From an uncultured Prevotella sp. (GTDB taxonomy: Bacteria; Bacteroidota; Bacteroidia; Bacteroidales; Bacteroidaceae), in the NCBI GenBank assembly GCA_900540885.1, contig UQHJ01000012.1, forward strand, positions 1-48,034: a DNA stretch of 48,034 nt. The letters run 5' to 3'. Both the position numbers and the translations under genes were made by a program. Numbering within the stretch: the stretch's first letter is position 1; each line of letters starts with the position of its first letter. Shown here piece after piece: positions 43,023 to 48,034 of this stretch. The notes under the pieces were generated by a model, which did not search any database, was not told the origin of the DNA, and saw only the letters and a list, made by a program, of their open reading frames with translations.

Positions 43023-43928
43023 ATGAAAAAGTACAAATTAACGAACGAAACAACAGTATTCAATGGCATTACGCTTTATCGCATTGAAGCATTAAAGGAT
43101 TTTTCTAATGTGAAAAAGGGTGATAAAGGTGGATTTGTTCAATCTGAAAAAAATCTATCGCAAACTGGCGATTGTTGGGTCTATAATGATGCAAAAGTTT
43201 ATGGCTATGCTGAAGTCAGTGGCGATGCTAAGGTCTATGACAATGCTAAGGTCTATGGCAATGCCAAGGTCTTTGACAATGCTTTTGTCGATGGAAATGC
43301 TAAGGTCTATGAAAATGCTTATGTCTATGGCAAAGCTGAAGTCAGTGGCGATGCTTGTGTCTGTGACAAAGCTCATATCTGTGGCTATGCTAATGTCACT
43401 TGCAATGCTGAAGTATTTGGCTATGCTTATGTCTTTGACTATGCTAAAGTCTTTAGCTATGCTAAAGTATTTGGCAATGCTATGGTATATGGCAATGCTC
43501 AAGTCTATGAAAATGCTTGTATCAGTGGCAATGCTAAGGTCTATGGCGATGCTGAGGTCTATGGCAATGCTTATATCTGTTACGATGCTCAAGTCTATGA
43601 AAATGCTCATGTCTTTGATTATGCTAAAGTCTTTGGCTATGCTAAAGTATTTGGCAATGCTAAGGTCAGTGGCAATGCTGAAGTCTTAGGCTATGATGCT
43701 GAAATATGTGGTCAAGGTGATTACATAGTATTCAAAAATTGGTGGAGTAGCGGACGATATTTCACTTGGACACGCAGCAACAATATGTGGTCAGTAGGGT
43801 GCTTTTACGGCATAGGAGATGAATTAATAAAGAAAGCCTATGCTGATAGCGAGGAAAGTGGAAGAGAGTATGAACGCATCGTGAAATACGTTGAAAGCAT
43901 ACTCAATGATAATGCTATTTCTATCTGA
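43023..43928 (+). CDS. Hexapeptide-repeat beta-helix protein, full-length paralogue (301 aa)
   Basis: Same N-terminal domain as the protein at 39122 (MKKYKLTNETTVFNGITLYR, VKKGDKGGFVQSEKNL). About 30 hexapeptides (DAKVYG, NAKVFG, YAEVSG types) follow, expected to form a left-handed beta helix. A globular C-terminal domain is present: YIVFKNWWSSGRYFTWTRSN, MWSVGCFYGIGDELIKKAYA. That last domain is absent from the shorter copy. The start and the preceding 25 nt are almost the same in both genes, so gene and leader were duplicated together. Role unknown; such helices in phages can be structural or DNA-mimic-like. Confidence 0.82.
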   Translation: MKKYKLTNETTVFNGITLYRIEALKDFSNVKKGDKGGFVQSEKNLSQTGDCWVYNDAKVYGYAEVSGDAKVYDNAKVYGNAKVFDNAFVDGNAKVYENAYVYGKAEVSGDACVCDKAHICGYANVTCNAEVFGYAYVFDYAKVFSYAKVFGNAMVYGNAQVYENACISGNAKVYGDAEVYGNAYICYDAQVYENAHVFDYAKVFGYAKVFGNAKVSGNAEVLGYDAEICGQGDYIVFKNWWSSGRYFTWTRSNNMWSVGCFYGIGDELIKKAYADSEESGREYERIVKYVESILNDNAISI

Positions 43929-44008
43929 ATTTGCGAAACGAATTTCTAAAAACTTTAATCGTGTATGCACTTGGTGACAAAATTGATGAAGCGTAAGTAG
44001 CCTTTTTA

Positions 44009-44069
44009 TTCCTCACGTTCATTGTAGGACGTGAGGGAACTTATCTTTACCCCCTAAAACAAACCAATT
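44009..44069 (+). promoter_or_regulatory. Hairpin-leader cassette 8
   Basis: Stem TTCCTCACGTTC with GGACGTGAGG-GAA (one bulged G, one G-U), loop ATTGTA (44009-44039), then AAAACAAACCAATT before the ATG at 44070. The leader box is weaker here (CTTTACCCCC). Confidence 0.65.
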
Positions 44070-44567
44070 ATGAAAAAATTATCAGAACTAAGCACAAAGC
44101 AATTGTTGTCAGTAATTGAAGCAAATGCAAAACTTCAGGACAAGCTTTATCAACTCATAGAAGATTCGGCTATGTATTGGGTGAACGAAAAGTTGAACTA
44201 CATTCGCGATTCTCTAAAAGATTGGAGCATCGGATTTTATCAGTGCAACTTTCTCAAAGTCGCAGACTACGTGGATTTTGTAAACTCCATCGTGGAGTAT
44301 AAAACTGATTACGGCCTTTCTGACAAGTGCGGCAAACTGTTGTCGCAATGCCTGAAGCTACAGGGCAGCAACCTCTTTGAGTATTTTGCCGAAAAGCTGA
44401 AAGAATTAGTCCTCGATGAGGAATTTAATACCGAAACGGATATAGACTACAACAATAAAGAAATGTTGGAGGTCTATGCCGAAACTTATTCGGACCAATT
44501 CGATGATTATGTGATTGATGACAATGGAAACATTGTTCTGCAAACCATTGTCGGGCATGTAGCATAA
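44070..44567 (+). CDS. Acidic phage accessory protein (165 aa)
   Basis: Mostly helical (MKKLSELSTKQLLSVIEANA, KLQDKLYQLIEDSAMYWVNE) with a very acidic C-terminal part (LVLDEEFNTETDIDYNNKEM, YSDQFDDYVIDDNGNIVLQT). No family recognised. Its size, charge and place between accessory genes of an anti-defence block make an inhibitor or DNA mimic possible, without direct evidence. Cassettes 8 and 9 flank it. Confidence 0.72.
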   Translation: MKKLSELSTKQLLSVIEANAKLQDKLYQLIEDSAMYWVNEKLNYIRDSLKDWSIGFYQCNFLKVADYVDFVNSIVEYKTDYGLSDKCGKLLSQCLKLQGSNLFEYFAEKLKELVLDEEFNTETDIDYNNKEMLEVYAETYSDQFDDYVIDDNGNIVLQTIVGHVA

Positions 44568-44572
44568 GCAAT

Positions 44573-44620
44573 GCTCAAGCGTATTTGCACACGCTTGAGC
44601 AACAATAACATTTTTAACCA
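44573..44620 (+). promoter_or_regulatory. Hairpin-leader cassette 9
   Basis: 10-bp perfect stem GCTCAAGCGT/ACGCTTGAGC, loop ATTTGCAC (44573-44600), then AACATTTTTAACCA before the ATG at 44621. Confidence 0.7.
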
Positions 44621-44890
44621 ATGAAAATTAATTATTATACCTTCTATGCCGTATATCAAGGCAAGACACGTTGGGAGTTTAAAACTCTATCGAGAGCAAA
44701 ACGCGTATTCCTATTCCTTATTCAAAAAGGTGCGTATTTCAAATCTCATTACATATATGGCAAGGCGAAAGAGGACGTAGATATTGCTCTATCATATACA
44801 TTATATTATTATGATAGTCAAAGTTTCGGTAAGACGAAATTAACAACCTGTGGAGAACTATCAAAAGCTGGTTTTACTTACTTTCGCTAA
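44621..44890 (+). CDS. Small phage accessory protein (89 aa)
   Basis: Basic, tyrosine-rich protein starting MKINYYTFYAVYQGKTRWEF, with SRAKRVFLFLIQKGAYFKSH and a C-terminal FGKTKLTTCGELSKAGFTYF. No family recognised. It has the same length as the 41195-41464 protein and, like it, is followed within 10 nt by a tRNA-like element and a paralogous non-coding stretch, although the two proteins are not visibly similar. Confidence 0.65.
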   Translation: MKINYYTFYAVYQGKTRWEFKTLSRAKRVFLFLIQKGAYFKSHYIYGKAKEDVDIALSYTLYYYDSQSFGKTKLTTCGELSKAGFTYFR

Positions 44891-44900
44891 ATCTCAAAAA

Positions 44901-44945
44901 GAGTAACCTTGGTGGCTTGGGTGGTTCGATTCCACCTTACTCACA
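44901..44945 (+). ncRNA. tRNA-like element 3
   Basis: 6-bp acceptor GAGTAA/TTACTC stacked on the 5-bp T-stem GGTGG/CCACC with T-loop TTCGATT, ending ACA. The linker is only 13 nt (CCTTGGTGGCTTG), so D and anticodon arms are missing. Same plan as elements 2 and 4. Confidence 0.65.
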
Positions 44946-45470
44946 AGCATATATATGAACTGGTTACAGGATATTCTTTTCAGGTTTCTTTGCGACATTC
45001 CAACCACAAAAAAATGGTCAGAAAGCAAACCGAGTAAACCACAACTAAGTGGTGCGAGAAAACGCAAAACCGAGACAACGTAACCGCCCCATATCGTTAT
45101 TGGGTTGAGCAAAACAACTAAAAAGCCGTAGGTGCAATCCAAGCACCATTGTAGAGGAAAACCGTATACAACAGCGGACGGTCAGGTAAGCCGTAAAGTG
45201 AGAAAAACACTTGACAAAAAAATCAGCTCATCTATAGCTATTGTTTTTAGATAGCTATAGAACGTTCTTGTTTGGTGTGAACAATAAATAAGCCAGACGT
45301 TGAAGCTAAACGTTAAGATGCTCAGAAAAAGGAGATACTCTGAGAAGTTGCACGTGTGCATAAGTCAGATTTATCCAGTTGGGAGCGAAACGTACACCTC
45401 GCATTTTTTTCGTTGGGCGATAACGTTAAGCGCATTTTTTTAGAAACCTTACTATTAAATTACAACCAAA
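44946..45470 (+). ncRNA. Large non-coding region, probably structured RNA
   Basis: 525 nt without a gene. The first ~100 nt are paralogous to 41514-41620. Further on are perfect hairpins: GGTGC/GCACC with a 7-nt loop near 45130 and TCTATAGCTA/TAGCTATAGA (about 45231-45262). The palindrome AGAACGTTCT and a GTTC...GAAC pair follow. GC-richer than the flanking AT-rich genes. Large structured RNAs near tRNAs are known in phages (GOLLD, ROOL types); I see resemblance in setting only. Confidence 0.45.
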
Positions 45471-45734
45471 ATGGACAACAATTTTTTGACTTCGATAAGG
45501 CGAAACGAAGAAAAAGTAAGTATTCTTGACCTTAACTGCGATGAGTTAAGAACACTCTATCAAGAAATATCTTTTGGTAGTATTTTCTCTTCTGATTACG
45601 AAAACTCTTTAGGGGTTGACGAAGAAGAAGTTTACCACTATTCGGAAATGTTTCTTGAAGACATGTACCAACAAGGAAGAGAAGAATCTTACAATGAAGA
45701 GGATTTTGTTCAATTTATAACAGATTATTGTTGA
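45471..45734 (+). CDS. Small acidic phage protein (87 aa)
   Basis: MDNNFLTSIRRNEEKVSILD, then LNCDELRTLYQEISFGSIFS and a strongly acidic second half (GVDEEEVYHYSEMFLEDMYQ, ESYNEEDFVQFITDYC). No family recognised. Highly acidic small proteins of this type are frequent among anti-restriction and anti-CRISPR proteins, which makes it a candidate by composition only. The leader has AACCAAAATG but no clean cassette hairpin. Confidence 0.65.
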   Translation: MDNNFLTSIRRNEEKVSILDLNCDELRTLYQEISFGSIFSSDYENSLGVDEEEVYHYSEMFLEDMYQQGREESYNEEDFVQFITDYC

Positions 45735-45776
45735 TTATTCTCTTCTCTGTTACTATCATTTAATTATTATTATTAC

Positions 45777-45837
45777 ATTTGCGCCATTGTTACCAATGAC
45801 GCGAATGCTATTTATTAACCATTTTAACCAAATTATT
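45777..45837 (+). promoter_or_regulatory. Hairpin-leader cassette 10
   Basis: Stem GCG.CATTG with CAATG.CGC (one C-A mismatch, loop TTAC), extended by ATT/AAT (45777-45806), then CTATTTATTAACCATTTTAA before the ATG at 45838. Confidence 0.65.
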
Positions 45838-46164
45838 ATGAAACCTACGAAAACTTTGTTATGTTACGTTTGGTTGTTCGACAATGAAAGCCCAGACAGT
45901 ATTACATACTGTTTGTTTAGTGAGCCAAGTGACTTTGGCATCTTAGGAAATGCCCTCTTTATTGGTGGCCTTTTCTTAAGTGTTTGCTTTGGTGCTGTAG
46001 ATGAATTGAAGATTGTTAGCGCAGTGCTATTCATTCTCGCTGTTGTTGGATTGATTATAATCATTATTGATGCGATTAATAGAGTTCGTGCAGGTAAGGC
46101 ACGAGCTAAAAGTAGAATTGAAAATACTACTTTTGAAATTAACGTAGAAGAAGACAAAATCTGA
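45838..46164 (+). CDS. Small membrane protein (108 aa)
   Basis: The ATG at 45838 (MKPTKTLLCYVWLFDNESPD) follows the leader cassette; an upstream in-frame ATG at 45787 lies inside the hairpin. Two transmembrane helices: GILGNALFIGGLFLSVCFGA and VSAVLFILAVVGLIIIIIDA. A basic cytoplasmic stretch RVRAGKARAKSR follows. No family. It is followed after 4 nt by another membrane protein gene, so the two may act together at the inner membrane. Confidence 0.7.
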   Translation: MKPTKTLLCYVWLFDNESPDSITYCLFSEPSDFGILGNALFIGGLFLSVCFGAVDELKIVSAVLFILAVVGLIIIIIDAINRVRAGKARAKSRIENTTFEINVEEDKI

Positions 46165-46168
46165 AACA

Positions 46169-46633
46169 ATGACTATAATAACAATAATTGTAATTTTTGC
46201 AATATCAGCTTTTGTCGCCCCTAACATTGTTCTCTCTCTCTTAGGAGCGTGTATCGTATTACCATTAAGTGTATGTATTGGACACTTCACGGTCGAATTT
46301 ATCGATAAAATAGGACGTGAATTAATCGAAAGAACGTATAAGTTTATCGAAATTGGAGATAAAAAGTATACCGTGTACAATCTTCTTAAAAAGTGTTCTG
46401 AGGAGATATCTAAGGACGGGAATTTTGCTGCTAACGAAAATGAACGTTTGTTTATTAAATCCGACTTACCTTTTGGTGATAAAAAGCCTACTATAGCGGT
46501 TGGGTTGAATAAAAAAGAATCGAAAGATACATATTTCTTGTATTCTAAAAATGGCCAGTTCGGACTATATTATAAGGATAGTAAAGAACCTATGTATATC
46601 TTCGATGACGAATGTAACGTACATAAAGTATGA
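46169..46633 (+). CDS. Membrane-anchored phage protein (154 aa)
   Basis: The N-terminus has two hydrophobic segments (MTIITIIVIFAISAFVAPNI, LSLLGACIVLPLSVCIGHFT). A soluble domain of about 100 residues follows (EIGDKKYTVYNLLKKCSEEI, FLYSKNGQFGLYYKDSKEPM). No family recognised. It starts 4 nt after the preceding membrane protein gene, suggesting a two-gene unit, perhaps for superinfection exclusion; that is inference. Confidence 0.7.
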   Translation: MTIITIIVIFAISAFVAPNIVLSLLGACIVLPLSVCIGHFTVEFIDKIGRELIERTYKFIEIGDKKYTVYNLLKKCSEEISKDGNFAANENERLFIKSDLPFGDKKPTIAVGLNKKESKDTYFLYSKNGQFGLYYKDSKEPMYIFDDECNVHKV

Positions 46634-46638
46634 TTAAG

Positions 46639-46696
46639 CCACTTACCACTTTGTTGTGGTAGGTGGTACGCTATTAACTTTAAAAACAAATATAAA
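46639..46696 (+). promoter_or_regulatory. Hairpin-leader cassette 11
   Basis: 11-bp stem CCACTTACCAC/GTGGTAGGTGG (one G-U), loop TTTGTT (46639-46666), then CTATTAACTTTAAAAAC before the integrase ATG. Confidence 0.7.
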
Positions 46697-47545
46697 ATGG
46701 CTATTACTTTATTAGAAGCGTTCAGAAAAAAGTACCCTGGTTATGCAGACAAGGTAGCAGAAAGATTCCAACTTGCTACAGGTAGTGAATTTAGTTGGGA
46801 TAACATGACAAAGCCAAATTTGGCTGATTATGTTGCCTTTCTAAGACAAAAACTCGCTGGTTCAACCGTTCGCACATCCTGCGCACAGCTTAAATCCGTT
46901 CTTGGATTGTACGAAGAAGAATATCCCCTACCTAAAAATTGGAGAGATGCACTCTATCAGAAGAAAGATTCTTCACAACAAGTATACCTTACAGAAGATG
47001 AGGTTAGCTTAATCGTGAACAATTTCACTCCTACAACGGAAAACGAATACATAGTGTATTCACGTTTCTTGTTAGGTTGCTTGACTGGTGCAAGGCATTC
47101 AGACTTCATCAAGTTTAGTAAGGGTAATATTAGAGAGGACGGAATGCTTTGCTATGTGTCCGTAAAAACGCATATAGAAGCCAATGTCCCCGTTGCTCCT
47201 ATTGTCCCCGAATTGATAGAAATGGCTTCACAATACAAGGAAAAGGAAATTGCAGATACAACATTCAACAGAATACTTCGTAAAATTTGTGCTGATGTTG
47301 ACATTGATTCAGAATTGACTTTGTATAGAAGAGGTACGTTTACAACATCTCCGAAATGTGATTTTATCTCTTCTCATACTGCGAGAAGAACATTCGCAAC
47401 AAACCTCTATCTTAGGGGTGCTGACTTATACTCTATCTCAAAAATGATGGGGCATTCTTCTGTAGATATGACGAGTGGTTATATCTGTTGTGGATTAAGA
47501 AACCTTTCACCAGAGATAAAGGGGTACTTTGAACAATTCGCATAA
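46697..47545 (+). CDS. int: Tyrosine recombinase (prophage integrase)
   Basis: Site-specific recombinase that would integrate and excise the prophage. The 282-aa protein has a SAM-like core-binding domain (about 1-90) and a catalytic domain with R133 (TGARHSD), K157 (VSVKTH), H227 and R230 (SHTARRTFA), H253 (MGHSSVDMTSGY) and nucleophile Y262. All catalytic residues are present. It lacks the extra N-terminal arm-binding domain of lambda-type integrases, so it is the short form. It lies near the right end of the element, opposite the attachment site at 22031-22053. Confidence 0.93.
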   Translation: MAITLLEAFRKKYPGYADKVAERFQLATGSEFSWDNMTKPNLADYVAFLRQKLAGSTVRTSCAQLKSVLGLYEEEYPLPKNWRDALYQKKDSSQQVYLTEDEVSLIVNNFTPTTENEYIVYSRFLLGCLTGARHSDFIKFSKGNIREDGMLCYVSVKTHIEANVPVAPIVPELIEMASQYKEKEIADTTFNRILRKICADVDIDSELTLYRRGTFTTSPKCDFISSHTARRTFATNLYLRGADLYSISKMMGHSSVDMTSGYICCGLRNLSPEIKGYFEQFA

Positions 47546-47552
47546 GCGAATA

Positions 47553-47600
47553 TCCCGTGCATGGTTGCTTCGCTGTGATTCAATTCCATAGACGGGAACA
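47553..47600 (+). ncRNA. tRNA-like element 4 (decayed T-arm)
   Basis: 6-bp acceptor TCCCGT/ACGGGA and 5-bp stem CTGTG/CATAG (one G-U) with loop ATTCAATTC, ending ACA. The 14-nt linker GCATGGTTGCTTCG shares GGTTGCTT with element 2. It starts 8 nt after the integrase stop codon. Confidence 0.55.
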
Positions 47601-47645
47601 AATTACTAACTTTCTAAAATCTACTATACGGTTAAGTCAATTACA

Positions 47646-47804
47646 ATGAGAAATGAATTTTACGAATGCGAAAAGCATACTTCATACTGGCGTAAAAAGG
47701 CAATAGATGCAATGCCTTGGGCATTAAAAGTAGTTGCCGTAGTTGGCGGTTACACTGGCTTCGAAAGCTGGGACGATTACGAACTCTGGCGCAACCAGAA
47801 ATAA
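47646..47804 (+). CDS. Small phage protein (52 aa), anti-CRISPR candidate by position
   Basis: MRNEFYECEKHTSYWRKKAI at the N-terminus, then DAMPWALKVVAVVGGYTGFE and SWDDYELWRNQK. It has one moderately hydrophobic stretch (ALKVVAVVGGYTGF) and is rich in Trp and Tyr. No family recognised. Its stop codon overlaps the terminator of the convergent repeat-bearing RNA at 47803. Small proteins beside RNA or protein anti-CRISPRs are often anti-CRISPRs themselves, but nothing in the sequence proves it. Confidence 0.6.
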   Translation: MRNEFYECEKHTSYWRKKAIDAMPWALKVVAVVGGYTGFESWDDYELWRNQK

Positions 47805-47834
47805 CAAAAAGCCCCACCTTTATGTGGTGGGGCT
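47803..47834 (-). terminator. Terminator of the anti-CRISPR RNA
   Basis: On the minus strand AGCCCCACC (47834-47826) pairs perfectly with GGTGGGGCT (47818-47810), loop ACATAAA, followed by TTTTTGTT. On the plus strand there is no T run, so it is directional and ends the minus-strand RNA. Confidence 0.92.
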
Positions 47835-47839
47835 AACCA

Positions 47840-47855
47840 CGAGATTTAAATCTCG
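47840..47855 (-). repeat. Perfect 16-nt palindrome in the pseudo-guide
   Basis: CGAGATTTAAATCTCG, 5 nt after the V-A repeat. As RNA it makes a hairpin of 6 bp with a UUAA loop inside what would be the Cas12a seed region. Confidence 0.95.
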
Positions 47856-47860
47856 AACTT

Positions 47861-47893
47861 ATCTACAATAGTAGAAATTATGCTCATAAGAGC
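47861..47893 (-). repeat. Solitary type V-A CRISPR repeat
   Basis: 33 nt: hairpin GCTC TTAT GAGC, then AT, then AATTTCTACTATTGTAGAT. The 19-nt core is identical to the core of the host array (7663-8857). The upstream hairpin keeps the shape of the array's GGCT AATA AGCC with different paired bases. There is no second copy and no leader or cas gene nearby, so it is not an array. Confidence 0.93.
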
Positions 47894-47923
47894 GTTTCAA
47901 TCCACAACCCTATCAGGGTTGAC
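47894..47923 (-). repeat. Solitary type I-C-like CRISPR repeat
   Basis: 30 nt: GTC, a 6-bp hairpin AACCCT GAT AGGGTT, then GTGGATTGAAAC. This is the layout of type I-C repeats (GTC, GC-rich hairpin, GTGGATTGAAAC/T end). It abuts the V-A repeat with no intervening base and begins at the predicted transcription start. Confidence 0.8.
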
Positions 47924-47926
47924 AGC

Positions 47927-47935
47927 GCAAAGATA
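47927..47935 (-). promoter_or_regulatory. Promoter of the tandem solitary-repeat RNA
   Basis: TATCTTTGC on the minus strand, a perfect -7 box, ending 3 nt before the I-C-like repeat, so the RNA should start at or within a base or two of the repeat. A TTG at normal -33 spacing is not clear (one lies 13 nt upstream). Confidence 0.75.
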
Positions 47936-47989
47936 AGCATAATTTCCACAAGTTGTAGTAAGCAGTCAATTTAGGGCATCCCCCAAAGA

Positions 47990-48011
47990 GTAGGCACTTT
48001 TCAGTGCCTAC
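47990..48011. terminator. Hairpin at the right edge
   Basis: 9-bp perfect stem GTAGGCACT/AGTGCCTAC with loop TTTC, upstream of the solitary-repeat promoter. It may insulate it from a gene beyond the window; no long T run on either strand. Confidence 0.5.
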
Positions 48012-48034
48012 CTTTATTGACTTTGTTAAAAATT

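Larger units (their letters stand above)
47803..47922 (-). ncRNA. Tandem solitary-repeat RNA, putative dual RNA anti-CRISPR (type I-C + V-A)
   Basis: Predicted ~120-nt stand-alone RNA. In order on the minus strand: promoter (47935-47927), a single type I-C-like CRISPR repeat (47923-47894), a single type V-A repeat with no gap (47893-47861), a self-complementary 16-mer (47855-47840) and an intrinsic terminator (47834-47803). RNA anti-CRISPRs (Racrs) are an established class in which a phage-borne solitary repeat unit captures Cas proteins. The V-A core is identical to the host array's, so the RNA should bind the host Cas12a. The palindrome sits where the guide would be and would fold on itself, giving a dead guide. 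Two repeat types in one Racr transcript is not something I know as described. Confidence 0.78.

Noticed and set aside
46629..46690. A fifth tRNA-like element near the integrase start
   Set aside because: The sequence forms a plain hairpin with loop TTTGTT and no T-arm; it fits the hairpin-leader cassettes instead.
47861..47923. Reading the two adjacent repeats as a small CRISPR array
   Set aside because: The repeats belong to two different CRISPR types, have no spacer between them, and are followed by a palindrome and terminator instead of a spacer and repeat.

Overview
The window looks like a chromosomal segment of a Bacteroidales bacterium, most likely Prevotella or a close relative. Promoters follow the Bacteroidetes pattern (TTG, about 19 nt, TAnnTTTG). 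The core genes (a FeoA-FeoB fusion, a PiT transporter with a fused C-terminal helical domain, a GT2/DUF4922/SpoIID fusion, asnB) are typical of that order. The genus is inferred.

Layout. 1-755: seven tRNA genes (three Arg-ACG, two Gly-GCC, Leu-CAG, Leu-GAG) and a terminator. 857-1471: a conserved hypothetical gene. 1572-8908: a complete type V-A CRISPR-Cas locus, cas12a-cas4-cas1-cas2, with a leader and an array of 18 intact repeats plus one degenerate repeat; a perfect 46-bp inverted repeat sits in front of cas12a. 9070-21716: chromosomal genes (small hypothetical protein, asnB, YgbA-like protein, the cell-envelope fusion protein, feoAB, pit). At 22031-22053 there is an orphan 3' end of a minus-strand tRNA gene followed, on that strand, by its terminator. 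This marks the left attachment site of a prophage that runs to at least the right edge of the window.

The prophage has a minus-strand block (22198-36279) with lysis genes (muramidase, holin, candidate u-spanin), tail fibre and tail genes and an SF3 helicase-primase. A plus-strand block (37387-47804) carries small accessory genes, including the anti-restriction gene ardA, two paralogous hexapeptide-repeat proteins and a tyrosine integrase. No capsid, portal, terminase or tape-measure gene is recognisable in the window.

The most striking signal is at the right end (47803-47935, minus strand). A consensus promoter is followed immediately by a single type I-C-like CRISPR repeat, abutted directly by a single type V-A repeat whose 19-nt core is identical to that of the host array, then a self-complementary pseudo-guide and an intrinsic terminator. 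This is best read as a tandem, two-type RNA anti-CRISPR (two solitary repeat units in one transcript), carried by a prophage in a host that has its own Cas12a system.

Two further RNA-level patterns in the plus-strand block are unexplained. First, eleven intergenic hairpins with unrelated stems but mostly similar 6-nt loops each precede an accessory gene and are followed by an AACC-rich leader (full TTATTAACC in about half). Second, four miniature tRNA-like elements (acceptor plus T-arm, no normal D or anticodon arm) lie downstream of four genes, two of them followed by paralogous non-coding stretches.
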